Source: Oscillospiraceae bacterium (GTDB lineage: Bacteria > Bacillota > Clostridia > Oscillospirales > Acutalibacteraceae). Taken from it: a DNA stretch of 41,667 bases. This document shows positions 15,411-23,370 of the stretch, piece by piece. The position numbers were made by a program, and so were the translations under genes. The stretch's first letter is position 1, and each line of letters opens with the position of its first letter. Under the pieces are notes generated by a model that was not told where the DNA came from, made no database searches, and saw only the letters and a list, made by a program, of their open reading frames with translations. The stretch covers positions 1 to 41,667 of the forward strand of contig JAKVJJ010000015.1 in NCBI GenBank assembly GCA_022487055.1. Direction: 5' to 3'.

Positions 15411-15488
15411 TGGGGTGGAAGATGGGATTCGAACCCACGGTCTCCAGAGCCACAATCTGGCGCTTTAACCAGCTAAGCTACATCCACC
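15411..15488 (-). tRNA. tRNA-His (anticodon GTG)
   Basis: 78 nt including CCA and the extra 5' G (G-1) that marks tRNA-His, opposite C73. The anticodon stem CCAGA/TCTGG holds TTGTGGC, anticodon GTG. The acceptor GTGGATG against CTTCCAC has a T-T mismatch at positions 6-67; the other six pairs are intact. This is unusual but not necessarily disabling. Confidence 0.94.
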
Positions 15489-15491
15489 ATA

Positions 15492-15568
15492 TGGCGCGCC
15501 AAAAGGGACTCGAACCCCCGGCCCACTGCTTAGAAGGCAGTTGCTCTATCCGGCTGAGCTATTGGCGC
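15492..15568 (-). tRNA. tRNA-Arg (anticodon TCT)
   Basis: 77 nt including CCA. The acceptor GCGCCAA pairs with TTGGCGC. The anticodon stem ACTGC/GCAGT holds CTTCTAA, anticodon TCT. The T loop is TTCGAGT. Confidence 0.95.
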
Positions 15569-15580
15569 GTATCCCCTTTA

Positions 15581-15654
15581 TGGAGCGAGTGATGGGAATC
15601 GAACCCACGCAACCAGCTTGGAAGGCTGGAGTTCTACCATTGAACTACACTCGC
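15581..15654 (-). tRNA. tRNA-Gly (anticodon TCC)
   Basis: 74 nt including CCA. The acceptor GCGAGTG pairs with CACTCGC and the discriminator is T. The anticodon stem CCAGC/GCTGG holds CTTCCAA, anticodon TCC. It is first in the unit, just after the promoter. Confidence 0.95.
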
Positions 15655-15671
15655 AATTAGCAACGGATAAT

Positions 15672-15701
15672 AATATAACACAAACATATGCCGCTTGTCA
15701 A
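15672..15701 (-). promoter_or_regulatory. Promoter of the Gly-Arg-His-Gln tRNA unit
   Basis: The minus strand carries a consensus TTGACA (15701-15696), then 18 bp and TATATT (15677-15672); TTATAT one base earlier gives 17 bp. The tRNA-Gly 5' end is about 18 nt beyond the -10. Confidence 0.75.
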
Positions 15702-15762
15702 GCGCTGTTCTCAAAATTCAGCATATTTTTTTATATAATCCGCTATCCACTTCCAGGAACTT

Positions 15763-17091
15763 TTAATCCGGAATTTGTTTCATAACGTGTACATATGCCG
15801 GGAACAGGAAGCAGTCCGCAAAAATCCATGCAACCGGGCTGGCAAAACACGCCGCCGCAAAGCCAAAGACGGGCACCAGTCCAAAGCCGACAATGGTGCG
15901 TGCCGTCATCTCAAATACACCTGCAAAAACAGCGATTCTACTGTAACCCATTCCCTGTATCAGCAGCCGCACCACATTCACACACGTCAGTGGAATATAG
16001 AACAGCGCATTGGTAATGAGGTAGCGGTAGGCATCCGAAATAATCTGCGTTTCATTTGCATTAACAAAAAGCAGAGCCAATGAATGTCCAAAGAAGAACA
16101 GCACAACCAGCGCCAGCACCGAATAAACTGAGCCGATAATCAGGCCGGCTTTCAGTCCCGGCGCAATGCGTTCCTTCTTTCGTGCGCCAATATTCTGTCC
16201 ACCGTAAGTAGACATTGCAACACCCAGTGCATCATAAGTGCAGGTAAAGAAACTGGAAAGTTTGCTGGCTGCTGTCATAGAAGCAACTGCCAGCGAACCA
16301 AGCGTGTTAACCGCTGCTTGCAGGATTACACAACCAAAGGCCGTAATCGTTGTCTGCAATCCCATTGGCAGCCCCATAGCAAGCAAATGACGAATATACT
16401 CCCCTCTCGGTCGAATGTCGTCCCGGCTGATATGCAGAAGTGGAAACTTCCGGTGCGTATAGATTAGGCAGCAAACTCCGGAAATAATCTGTGCGGCCAC
16501 CGTTGCCACAGCTGCGCCGGAAACTCCCATGTGGAATACAATGACCAGCAGCAAGTCAAGGACAATGTTGATGGCAGAGGAAAGGATCAGGAACATGACC
16601 GGTGTTTTGCTGTCCCCCAGCGCGCGCAGAATTCCCGCAATGGTATTGTAAAAAAAAGTAGCGGGAATCCCGATGAAAATAATCAATATGTAAGCATAGG
16701 CATCCTCAATAATATCGGCAGGCGTGCTCATAGCCTCCAGCATTTGCCGGCAGAACAGCACTGTCAGCACCGTCATCACCGCTGCACAGCCAATGACAAG
16801 CCAGATGATATTGCCGACATAGCGGCGCAAATCGTCTGTCTGCCGGGAACCAAAGCACTGTGCAATCGGGATGGCGAACCCGCTGCAGATGCCCAAGCAG
16901 AAACCGATAACCATAAAATTCAACGAACCTGTCGAGCCAACTGCCGCCAGTGCTTCTTTGCCCAAGCACTTTCCGACAATAATGGCATCCACCATGGAAT
17001 AAAACTGCTGAAACAGATTGCCAAAAATCAGTGGCAGCGTAAACTGAAGCAGAAGTTTCATCGGAGAGCCGGACGTCATGTCTTTTGTCAT
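15763..17091 (-). CDS. MATE family efflux transporter
   Basis: 442 residues with about twelve membrane helices in two homologous halves. The start MTKDMTSGSPMKLLLQFTLPLIFGNLFQQFY is typical of the clostridial NorM/DinF-like MATE group. GNIIW, ILRALGDSKTP (loop after helix 5) and the matching GMGYSRIAVFAGVFEM in the second half support it. These carriers export drugs or metabolites using a sodium or proton gradient; the substrate cannot be told from sequence. The gene is alone, with its own promoter and a large inverted repeat over its -35 region. The start is ATG at 17091 after GGTGTTGGA. Confidence 0.92.
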   Translation of the reverse strand: MTKDMTSGSPMKLLLQFTLPLIFGNLFQQFYSMVDAIIVGKCLGKEALAAVGSTGSLNFMVIGFCLGICSGFAIPIAQCFGSRQTDDLRRYVGNIIWLVIGCAAVMTVLTVLFCRQMLEAMSTPADIIEDAYAYILIIFIGIPATFFYNTIAGILRALGDSKTPVMFLILSSAINIVLDLLLVIVFHMGVSGAAVATVAAQIISGVCCLIYTHRKFPLLHISRDDIRPRGEYIRHLLAMGLPMGLQTTITAFGCVILQAAVNTLGSLAVASMTAASKLSSFFTCTYDALGVAMSTYGGQNIGARKKERIAPGLKAGLIIGSVYSVLALVVLFFFGHSLALLFVNANETQIISDAYRYLITNALFYIPLTCVNVVRLLIQGMGYSRIAVFAGVFEMTARTIVGFGLVPVFGFAAACFASPVAWIFADCFLFPAYVHVMKQIPD

Positions 17092-17123
17092 TCCAACACC
17101 TCACTCTTAGCTTTTACGATACT

Positions 17124-17151
17124 ATCATACACAAAACCTTAAAAAGTGCAA
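17124..17151 (-). promoter_or_regulatory. Promoter for the MATE gene
   Basis: TTGCAC (17151-17146), 16 bp and TATGAT (17129-17124) on the minus strand, giving a short leader of about 25 nt. Confidence 0.5.
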
Positions 17152-17170
17152 GTCCCCCTGTACACTTTTT
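17141..17170. promoter_or_regulatory. Inverted repeat overlapping the MATE promoter
   Basis: AAAAAGTGCA (17141-17150) and TACACTTTTT (17161-17170) are 10-bp arms with one mismatch and a 10-bp spacer. They cover the -35 box and its upstream side. This is a candidate operator for a drug-efflux repressor encoded elsewhere. Confidence 0.35.
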
Positions 17171-17194
17171 GAAAATTTCTTTTTGCAGGATTCA

Positions 17195-17238
17195 CAAAAA
17201 TACCCGCGGATGCGTTCTTCACGCGTCCGCGGGTATTT
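17195..17238 (-). terminator. Terminator after the degenerate radical SAM gene
   Basis: AATACCCGCGGATGCG (17199-17214) pairs with CGCGTCCGCGGGTATT (17222-17237) over 16 positions with one G-T pair and a 7-nt loop. On the minus strand it runs into TTTTTG. Confidence 0.88.
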
Positions 17239-17259
17239 AATATTCTGTTCAAAAAGTTT

Positions 17260-18309
17260 TCAGCCCATCTGTGCTGCCGGAGAATGCGGCAGAAACTGCT
17301 GCAAAAGTTTCTGCAAAGTCATGCCGCTGCCACACAGGCCAAATGGCTGAATAACAGAGCATCCCGGTACAGAAATTGTTTCACCGTTTTTATTGAATTC
17401 CAGCACGCAAGAATCAGAAGAAATCACATCGTCGATAAATGCAAGGTCAGAATAAAAGTCAATGCAGAAAACCGGGTCACGCTGGGACTGCCGCGTATGA
17501 ATCGTATACTCCCGCATTTGTTTCTGCACTTCCTCCGGGCAACCGCTGTCCGCCACAAAGAAAAAGAACGGCGCATTTGCCTGCAGAACATTGGGCAGAA
17601 TCTGCCTGCGATAAATCTCTCCGCTAAAGTCTGCATTATAAGGACACCATGCGGCAAAGAAGCACTTGCAGGCACTCATCAAGGCTGCTTTTTCCATAAA
17701 ATCAGCGGGGTTGTCCCACCGAATGCAGGTCAGTGTATTCTGCACACCCAGCATGGCATCTGCCATTTCCTGTGTAATCTGGGCATCTTCTACTAATAGA
17801 ATAAATGCACAGTCACTGTATTTTTTCAGCAATGGCTCCAGTGTCAGCGGAGAATAATTCTGTCCACAGAAGAACATATAGCAGTAAATTCCCATTTCTC
17901 TGCCCTGCCGGATAACCTCGTCCAGCATCCGGACAGTCAGGGTGCCACCTTCCGCCATCTGGAAAACTAGTGTCCACGGCACATTGTGCCCAGCATCCTG
18001 TTCCAGCGCACGCACAGTCTTTGCGCCCACCGTCCAGCTGTTATATGCCAGATTCATGCCGAAAGCCTTGAGCTGTTTCTGGTCAGCATTCACCACCAAA
18101 TCATGTATCCATTTGTAATAAGAACTGCGTTCATTACGAAGCATTTCACCAAAGATATCAAAAAAGTAGCGTTGAAATCTTCCTTTTGCAAAGAACGTGC
18201 CGAGGTCCACAAGTTGGCGCACACTGCGTTTCGGGTCCCGCTCAATGTCTTTGAAACCTTTATCCACAGCAGCGCTGATGAATATGCGCGTCATCACATC
18301 TGATTTCAC
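17260..18309 (-). CDS. Radical-SAM-like protein lacking the iron-sulfur cysteines
   Basis: 349 residues, a paralogue of the enzyme at 11726-13225. With the GTG start at 18309, NVPWT falls at residues 109-113 in both proteins and the N-terminal regions run in register. After NVPWTLVF the loop bearing CxxxCxxC is missing: a net 16-residue deletion before the shared GxY segment (MGIY, against MGTY in the intact enzyme). GGEP is replaced by CGQNY. Further downstream KYSDCAFI matches HSDCVFL. It therefore cannot bind the usual 4Fe-4S cluster or SAM in the normal way, and a scaffold or substrate-binding role is inference. The reading frame is intact with a strong terminator, arguing against a decaying pseudogene. 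GTG is preferred because AAGGCGGTGA sits 5 nt before it; the ATG at 18294 has no ribosome site. Confidence 0.7.
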   Translation of the reverse strand: MKSDVMTRIFISAAVDKGFKDIERDPKRSVRQLVDLGTFFAKGRFQRYFFDIFGEMLRNERSSYYKWIHDLVVNADQKQLKAFGMNLAYNSWTVGAKTVRALEQDAGHNVPWTLVFQMAEGGTLTVRMLDEVIRQGREMGIYCYMFFCGQNYSPLTLEPLLKKYSDCAFILLVEDAQITQEMADAMLGVQNTLTCIRWDNPADFMEKAALMSACKCFFAAWCPYNADFSGEIYRRQILPNVLQANAPFFFFVADSGCPEEVQKQMREYTIHTRQSQRDPVFCIDFYSDLAFIDDVISSDSCVLEFNKNGETISVPGCSVIQPFGLCGSGMTLQKLLQQFLPHSPAAQMG

Positions 18310-18429
18310 ACTGCTCACCGCCTTTTTCTTCGTACATCTGCTGTTTTGCCTGCCACCACACGAATCGATGGCACGGTCAGCACACAATCTATCACTATTT
18401 ACTATAAGCACTTTTGGATTCCCGCTAAA

Positions 18430-18453
18430 TAGACAAACCATGATATGTGTCTA
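18430..18453. promoter_or_regulatory. Inverted repeat in the divergent region before degV
   Basis: TAGACA (18430-18435) and TGTCTA (18448-18453) with a 12-bp spacer. The half-site TAGACAA-CC also occurs in the palindrome upstream of the intact radical SAM gene (13363-13371). The rest of the 319-bp gap 18310-18628 holds the degV promoter and no gene that I can support. Confidence 0.3.
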
Positions 18454-18508
18454 AAAAACAGACGTTTTCTATTAGCTGTCGTATTTCTCAAGAAAATGTA
18501 AAGAGAAT

Positions 18509-18537
18509 TTGTAAAATCGTTTTTTTTCTGGTATGCT
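18509..18537 (+). promoter_or_regulatory. Promoter for the degV-family gene
   Basis: TTGTAA (18509-18514), 17 bp and TATGCT (18532-18537) with an upstream TGG (extended -10). The leader is about 85 nt. Confidence 0.55.
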
Positions 18538-18628
18538 ATATAAAAAAGGATCAATCAGAATAAAATTACTGGATTTAATCAATTTGCTTGCCGTTTCCGG
18601 CTGGCATCTGTAAAAGGAGAAAATCGAG

Positions 18629-19519
18629 ATGGAAAATTACTGTCTGCTGACTGATGCCACCGCGGAGCTGACTCCAGAACTGGCACAGGAGCTGGACGTC
18701 GGCGTCATTCCCATGCCGATGGATATTGACGGTGTCCCCTATCAGTTCCAGTTCTATAATGAAAAAATGACTGTTTCAGATTTTTATAATCAGCTTCGCG
18801 CAGGCAAATTTGCGCACACTTCTCAGGTAAATGAAGCCGTTTATCTGGAAGCTTTTGAGCAGTACCTGAAAGACGGAAAAGACATTATTTACTGCTGCTT
18901 TTCCTCTGGCATGAGCAGCACTTACGAGGCTGCCTGCCGCTGCATGGAGCAGCTCCGTACAAAGTATCCGGAACGTCGGCTTGTCTGCATCGATTCCCTG
19001 TGTGCATCCGCCGGCCTTGGTCTGCTGGTTTTCTCAGCCGCCGAGCGAAAAAAGGCCGGCATGAGCATGGAAGAACTGGGAAAATGGGTGTTGGAACATC
19101 GTCAGTGCGTTTGCCACTGCTTTAAGGTGGATGAACTGGAGCATCTTCGCCGGGGCGGGCGTATCTCCGCTGCCACCGCTATTGTCGGTTCTGCGCTTCA
19201 AATCAAGCCGATTCTGGTAGTGGATACAGAGGGAAAGCTGCAACCAATCGCCAAAGCACGCGGCCGCAAGCGTGCACTCGCTTATCTGCTGGATGCCGTG
19301 AAGAAAAACTTGCTGGACAATGAGGACAGTCAGACGCTCTTTATCGGCCATGCAGACAGTTTATCAGAAGCAAATGAGCTGAAAGATGCCGTGTACCGTG
19401 AATGCCCGCACGTGAAAAGAATCATCATTGTGCCGCTCGGGCCGATTATCGGTGCCCATGTCGGTCCCGGCATGATTGATATTTTGTTCTATGGCAAAGA
19501 CCGGATGTGCCATATCTGA
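18629..19519 (+). CDS. DegV family fatty-acid-binding protein
   Basis: 296 residues, the normal length for DegV/FakB proteins, which hold a fatty acid for phosphorylation by FakA. The signatures are LLTDATAEL at the N-terminus (normally TDS.ad), HTSQVN (ligand carboxylate site), YCCFSSGMSSTYEAA, IDSLCASAGLGLLV, ELEHLRRGGRIS and GPIIGAHVGPGMI. All point to a functional lipid pocket. The start at 18629 follows AAAGGAG. It is monocistronic, divergent from the degenerate radical SAM gene. No FakA-like kinase gene is in the window. The cysteine content is high for the family (for example YCCF and RCMEQ), without obvious meaning. Confidence 0.92.
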   Translation: MENYCLLTDATAELTPELAQELDVGVIPMPMDIDGVPYQFQFYNEKMTVSDFYNQLRAGKFAHTSQVNEAVYLEAFEQYLKDGKDIIYCCFSSGMSSTYEAACRCMEQLRTKYPERRLVCIDSLCASAGLGLLVFSAAERKKAGMSMEELGKWVLEHRQCVCHCFKVDELEHLRRGGRISAATAIVGSALQIKPILVVDTEGKLQPIAKARGRKRALAYLLDAVKKNLLDNEDSQTLFIGHADSLSEANELKDAVYRECPHVKRIIIVPLGPIIGAHVGPGMIDILFYGKDRMCHI

Positions 19520-19522
19520 AAT

Positions 19523-19574
19523 AAAAAAGACGGATAACGGCAGACTTTGAAAGCTGCGGCTATCCGTCTTTTTT
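19523..19574. terminator. Bidirectional terminator between degV and clpE
   Basis: AAAAAAGACGGATA (19523-19536) and TATCCGTCTTTTTT (19561-19574) form a perfect 14-bp stem, with an inner CGGCAG/CTGC pairing. A and T tracts on both sides serve the two convergent genes. Confidence 0.9.
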
Positions 19575-19579
19575 TGTAT

Positions 19580-21865
19580 TTACAACAGTGTGCAAAGAGC
19601 AAGTTCCTCTTTTTGCACAGTCAGACTGACACCTGCCAGACCTGTGTCCGCTGTTTCAATAATCGTTTCAGCCAACTTATCCTCCACTTTGCGACGGATA
19701 AGGTTGCGCAAGTCGCGAGCACCGCTCTTGCCACCGTATGCGTGTTCTGCAAGCCATCCTACAGCCGCATCATCATAAGCAAAAGTGATGCTGCGCTCCT
19801 TGAGTGTCCCCACATATTCGTCCAGCATAAGCCGGGCAATTTCGCGGAAGTCCTCTTTCGTAAGCTGACGGAATACAATCACTTCGTCCACACGGCTAAG
19901 GAATTCCGGCCGCAGAAACTCGCGCAGCGCCTTCAGCGCATGTTCCTTGTTGGCGTCTTCCTGACTGCGGTTAAATCCCAATGCCGACTCCTGATTTCCG
20001 CTGCCGGCATTGCTGGTCATAATGATGATGGTATTCTCAAAGTTGACATTGCGTCCCTGTGCATCGGTAATATGCCCTTCATCCAAAATCTGCAGCAGGA
20101 TATTCATAACATCCGGATGCGCTTTTTCAATCTCGTCAAACAGCAGGACACTGTATGGCTGACGGCGCACTTTCTCGGTGAGCTGTCCGGCTTCATCATA
20201 GCCGACATATCCGGGAGGCGAACCGATAATACGGGATACGCTGTATTTTTCCATATATTCGCTCATATCGAGCCGAATCAGAGTTTCCGGCTTGTCAAAC
20301 AGTTCTTTGGAAAGGACTTTAGCAAGCTCTGTTTTTCCAACACCGGTCGGCCCGACAAAAATAAAGGAAGCCGGACGGCGGCGTGGGCTGATCTGCACAC
20401 GGCTGCGGCGGACAGCAGCTGCTACGGCGGCAACTGCCTCTTTCTGCCCAATAATGTGTTGATTTAGAATATTCTCAATATGGGAAAGCTTTTTCAGCTC
20501 ACTTTCCTGCACACGGCTGGCCGGAATACCCGTCCAGAGTTCAATGACATGGGCAAGGTCCTGCTCCTCAACCGGTGCGCCAATCGCCTTGGGGACAAGC
20601 TCTGCTATGCGCTGTTCATCTCTGGAGATTTCTGTGCGCACACGGGCAAGTTCCTCAAAGTTGGTTTCTTCCCCATCCGCTGTCATATCTTCTTCATCAT
20701 GGCGCAACTTTTCCAAACTGCCGTTGAGTTGGTCATACTCTGTCATGGATTTGTTGCGCAAAGCAGCACAGGCGCAGGCCTCATCCAGCAGGTCGATTGC
20801 CTTGTCTGGCAGGAAGCGGTCATTGATATAGCGCTCCGCTAAAACGGCTGTGCGGCGCGCTATCTGGTCAGACACACGCACACGGTGGAAGTTTTCATAG
20901 TATTCCTTCACACCGAGAAGCACCTGGGTCGCCTCCTCCACAGAAGGCTCCTCAATCGTAACCGGCTGGAAGCGGCGTTCCAGTGCGGCATCCTTCTCGA
21001 TGTATTTACGGTACTCCGCAAAGGTAGTGGCGCCGATTACCTGAATTTCGCCGCGGGAAAGCGCCGGCTTCAGAATATTGGCAGCATTCATACTGCCCTC
21101 TGCGTCACCCGTGCCAACCAGATTATGCACTTCATCGATGAACAGGATAATATTGCCCTCCTGCTTCACTTCATCAATCAAGCCCTTAATGCGACTCTCA
21201 AACTGGCCGCGGAACTGTGTACCCGCCACCAGTGCTGTTAAATCCAGCAGAAAAATTTCTTTCTTCTGCAGCCGCGCGGGAACGGTGCCCTTTGCAATGC
21301 ACAGCGCAAGCCCCTCCGCAACCGCGGTTTTGCCCACGCCCGGTTCACCAATCAGGCAGGGATTGTTTTTGGTGCGGCGTGAGAGAATCTGAATCACGCG
21401 GCTGATTTCCTTTTCTCTGCCGATGATGCGGTCAATTTCTCCGGCTTTGGCTTTCGCTGTCAGATTGGTGCAGTATGCATTCAGGTGTTTCCGTTTGGAT
21501 TTTACTCTTTCTACTTTGTCATGTTTCTTGTCATTCTTTTTGTCCTGCTCGGCAGGTTCCTGCGCAGGCTTTGTGTCCTGACTGCCATAGATATTTTTCA
21601 GAAATTCGGTTGGGAACAGTGCAGCTCCGCCGGGGGTGAAGCCGTCTTCCTCATCGTCGCTGCCTGTATCCATCAGCTCATTGAGGTCATTTTCCATGGC
21701 CTCCATCTGCTCATCCGTCAGCCCCATTTTGTCAATCAGGTCATTCACAGGCTTTATGCCAAGTTCCTTCGCACAGGTCAGACACAGCCCCTGCGGCTCG
21801 CTGCCAGTCTCTGTGGTGGAGAGAAAGACCACCGCCGGGCGCTTGTGGCATCTGGAACACATCAT
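19580..21865 (-). CDS. clpE: ClpE-type Clp ATPase
   Basis: 761 residues. The N-terminus has a zinc finger (C3/C6 and C28/C31) in place of the Clp-N repeat, which marks ClpE rather than ClpC. A charged linker (about 90-125) leads to AAA domain 1 with GEPGVGKTA and ILFIDEVHNL, a short coiled middle domain, and AAA domain 2 with GPTGVGKTE, LLFDEIEKAHP, the Clp signature around RIIGSPPGYVGY, and SALGFNR, the LGF loop that docks on ClpP. It unfolds proteins for ClpP degradation under stress. The ATG at 21865 is chosen over the TTG at 21871 because of spacing from GAAGTGA. A -10 TATAAT (21949-21944, minus) is present, but no CtsR heat-shock operator was found. Confidence 0.92.
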   Translation of the reverse strand: MMCSRCHKRPAVVFLSTTETGSEPQGLCLTCAKELGIKPVNDLIDKMGLTDEQMEAMENDLNELMDTGSDDEEDGFTPGGAALFPTEFLKNIYGSQDTKPAQEPAEQDKKNDKKHDKVERVKSKRKHLNAYCTNLTAKAKAGEIDRIIGREKEISRVIQILSRRTKNNPCLIGEPGVGKTAVAEGLALCIAKGTVPARLQKKEIFLLDLTALVAGTQFRGQFESRIKGLIDEVKQEGNIILFIDEVHNLVGTGDAEGSMNAANILKPALSRGEIQVIGATTFAEYRKYIEKDAALERRFQPVTIEEPSVEEATQVLLGVKEYYENFHRVRVSDQIARRTAVLAERYINDRFLPDKAIDLLDEACACAALRNKSMTEYDQLNGSLEKLRHDEEDMTADGEETNFEELARVRTEISRDEQRIAELVPKAIGAPVEEQDLAHVIELWTGIPASRVQESELKKLSHIENILNQHIIGQKEAVAAVAAAVRRSRVQISPRRRPASFIFVGPTGVGKTELAKVLSKELFDKPETLIRLDMSEYMEKYSVSRIIGSPPGYVGYDEAGQLTEKVRRQPYSVLLFDEIEKAHPDVMNILLQILDEGHITDAQGRNVNFENTIIIMTSNAGSGNQESALGFNRSQEDANKEHALKALREFLRPEFLSRVDEVIVFRQLTKEDFREIARLMLDEYVGTLKERSITFAYDDAAVGWLAEHAYGGKSGARDLRNLIRRKVEDKLAETIIETADTGLAGVSLTVQKEELALCTLL

Positions 21866-21990
21866 ATGCAAAAATCACTTCGTTTCTTTCAGAATTCCTG
21901 TACTTCCGTATATTTATTCGCAGAAGATACAGTGTCATGCTTTATTATAGTCCATATTGGCACGCGAAAGTTAAATAAATTATAAATAAA

Positions 21991-22011
21991 TCCGGCAGTT
22001 TCACCGCCGGA
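21991..22011 (-). terminator. Terminator after the PgsA-like gene
   Basis: TCCGGCAG and CACCGCCGGA regions form an 8-bp stem (with one G-T pair) around a 5-nt loop. The minus strand continues TTTATTTATAATTT. It closes the long minus-strand run that begins with ruvC. Confidence 0.75.
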
Positions 22012-22018
22012 ATCCATT

Positions 22019-22633
22019 TTAGCTGTTTTTCACACGCTTTTTCCTGTCCATAACTTCCGCAAGGTTAATCTGGTCTTCCGGGTCACCGCTCTTCAAAATG
22101 CGGAAAAATTCGCGGGCATACATCACCAGCGCAAAAATCATAAATGCGGCTGTAATCACCAGCATAATAATGGCTGTGTTCTGATGATAGAACCCAAAGA
22201 GATCCATAACAAGAATCGTGACAAAGGTAATGTAAAACAGAACGGTTGCCAGTTTTCCATACCATTTGGCAGCACAGGGCCTTTTCCCTTTTTTCAGCAA
22301 CACGCCGCCGGCTGTAAGCATAATGGCTTCTTTTACGATAAAAATCATCAGAAAGGGCAGCAGCACCGGGTGCCGGATAGCCAAGCTGATGGCCACCGCG
22401 CCCTGTGTCAGCTTGTCAGAAATAGGGTCAAGCATTTGCCCCAGTTCCGTAAACTGATTAAAATGCCTTGCCACAAAGCCGTCCAGTGCATCTGTCAGCC
22501 CTGCAATAATCAGCACTGCCACGGCTGACCGGACATGACCTTTGAGGTAAAGGCACATGAACGGAACAATCAGAATCATCCGCAGCACGGTCAGCGTATT
22601 AGGAATATTGAAGTTCTTATTTTTTATTTGCAT
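22019..22633 (-). CDS. pgsA: CDP-alcohol phosphatidyltransferase (PgsA-like)
   Basis: 204 residues with several membrane helices. The CDP-alcohol motif DALDGFVARHFNQFTELGQMLDPISDK contains all four Asp and the GxxAR element in correct spacing (D-x2-DG-x2-AR-x8-G-x3-D-x3-D). The likely reaction is transfer of phosphatidyl from CDP-diacylglycerol to glycerol 3-phosphate, the entry to phosphatidylglycerol; a cardiolipin-synthase activity of the same fold cannot be excluded. The ATG lies inside the end of cvpA (17-nt overlap), so translation is probably coupled. It is the last gene of the operon. Confidence 0.85.
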   Translation of the reverse strand: MQIKNKNFNIPNTLTVLRMILIVPFMCLYLKGHVRSAVAVLIIAGLTDALDGFVARHFNQFTELGQMLDPISDKLTQGAVAISLAIRHPVLLPFLMIFIVKEAIMLTAGGVLLKKGKRPCAAKWYGKLATVLFYITFVTILVMDLFGFYHQNTAIIMLVITAAFMIFALVMYAREFFRILKSGDPEDQINLAEVMDRKKRVKNS

Positions 22634-23279
22634 TCGCCTTCACGTCCCCTCTCAGGAGATTATCATACAGTGAATAAACCGGATTTGTTACAGACTTCGG
22701 CAGGCCCTGAATTGCTTGCTGCACTTTCTGCTGAATCTGGTTCCCGGCTTTTTTCAAATCATCGGCAGTATTCTGCTGAGACTTCGTTTTGGTTTTTGAG
22801 CTTGCCGCGGAAACAGGCGATTCCTGCATTCGCAGAAAAGCGGAATTGCTAAAACTGGACAGCTGGACTTTATCCGGATACTTCACTGCCAGTACCGGCA
22901 GCGCAAGCCGCAGCAGGGCGCAAATCAGCAGCACCGCAAGAACACCCTTCACACCGCCGAAAATACCGCCAAACACACGATTCACTGTGTGCAGCACCGG
23001 CAGCCTGCATGCAAGGTTTAGCAGATGCCCCAAAATTCCGGCAAGAATCAGAATCATAATAAATGCCACTACTGTGCAGAGCAGCTTCAGTGCAAAAGGC
23101 TCTGTTTTTTTTGTGGCGGGCAGCAAACCGGCAATCCATGTGCCAAGGCGCGGAGAAAGCAAGACCGCCGCCACCAAACCCACCAGCCCTGCCAGTGTGC
23201 GTGCCGCACCTTTACTGGCACCTGCAATAATACAGGCAATCAAGACAACAATTAAAATAACATCAACTGCGATACCCAT
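22617..23279 (-). CDS. CvpA family membrane protein
   Basis: 220 residues. Four hydrophobic helices in the first 135 residues, with GASKGAARTLAGLVGLVAA and the central NRVFGGIFGGVKGVLAVLL helix, are typical of CvpA/colicin V production proteins. A polar tail rich in Lys, Gln and Ser follows. In other bacteria the family affects envelope integrity and virulence; its molecular task is not settled. GGAGG sits 7 nt before the ATG at 23279, which is preferred over the ATG at 23285 (only 1 nt from GGAGG). It overlaps pgsA by 17 nt. Confidence 0.82.
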   Translation of the reverse strand: MGIAVDVILIVVLIACIIAGASKGAARTLAGLVGLVAAVLLSPRLGTWIAGLLPATKKTEPFALKLLCTVVAFIMILILAGILGHLLNLACRLPVLHTVNRVFGGIFGGVKGVLAVLLICALLRLALPVLAVKYPDKVQLSSFSNSAFLRMQESPVSAASSKTKTKSQQNTADDLKKAGNQIQQKVQQAIQGLPKSVTNPVYSLYDNLLRGDVKANANKK

Positions 23280-23370
23280 GGCCATGCCTCCTGCTGTGGT
23301 GCAAAATGCATATACAAAATGTTGTTAAATTATACTCTATTTTTTTGGCAGCCGCAAGCTGTCTCTTTTT

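Noticed and set aside
21866-22018. CtsR heat-shock operator before clpE
   Set aside because: No tandem GGTCAAA-like heptamers are present; only a -10 box and the pgsA terminator are seen.
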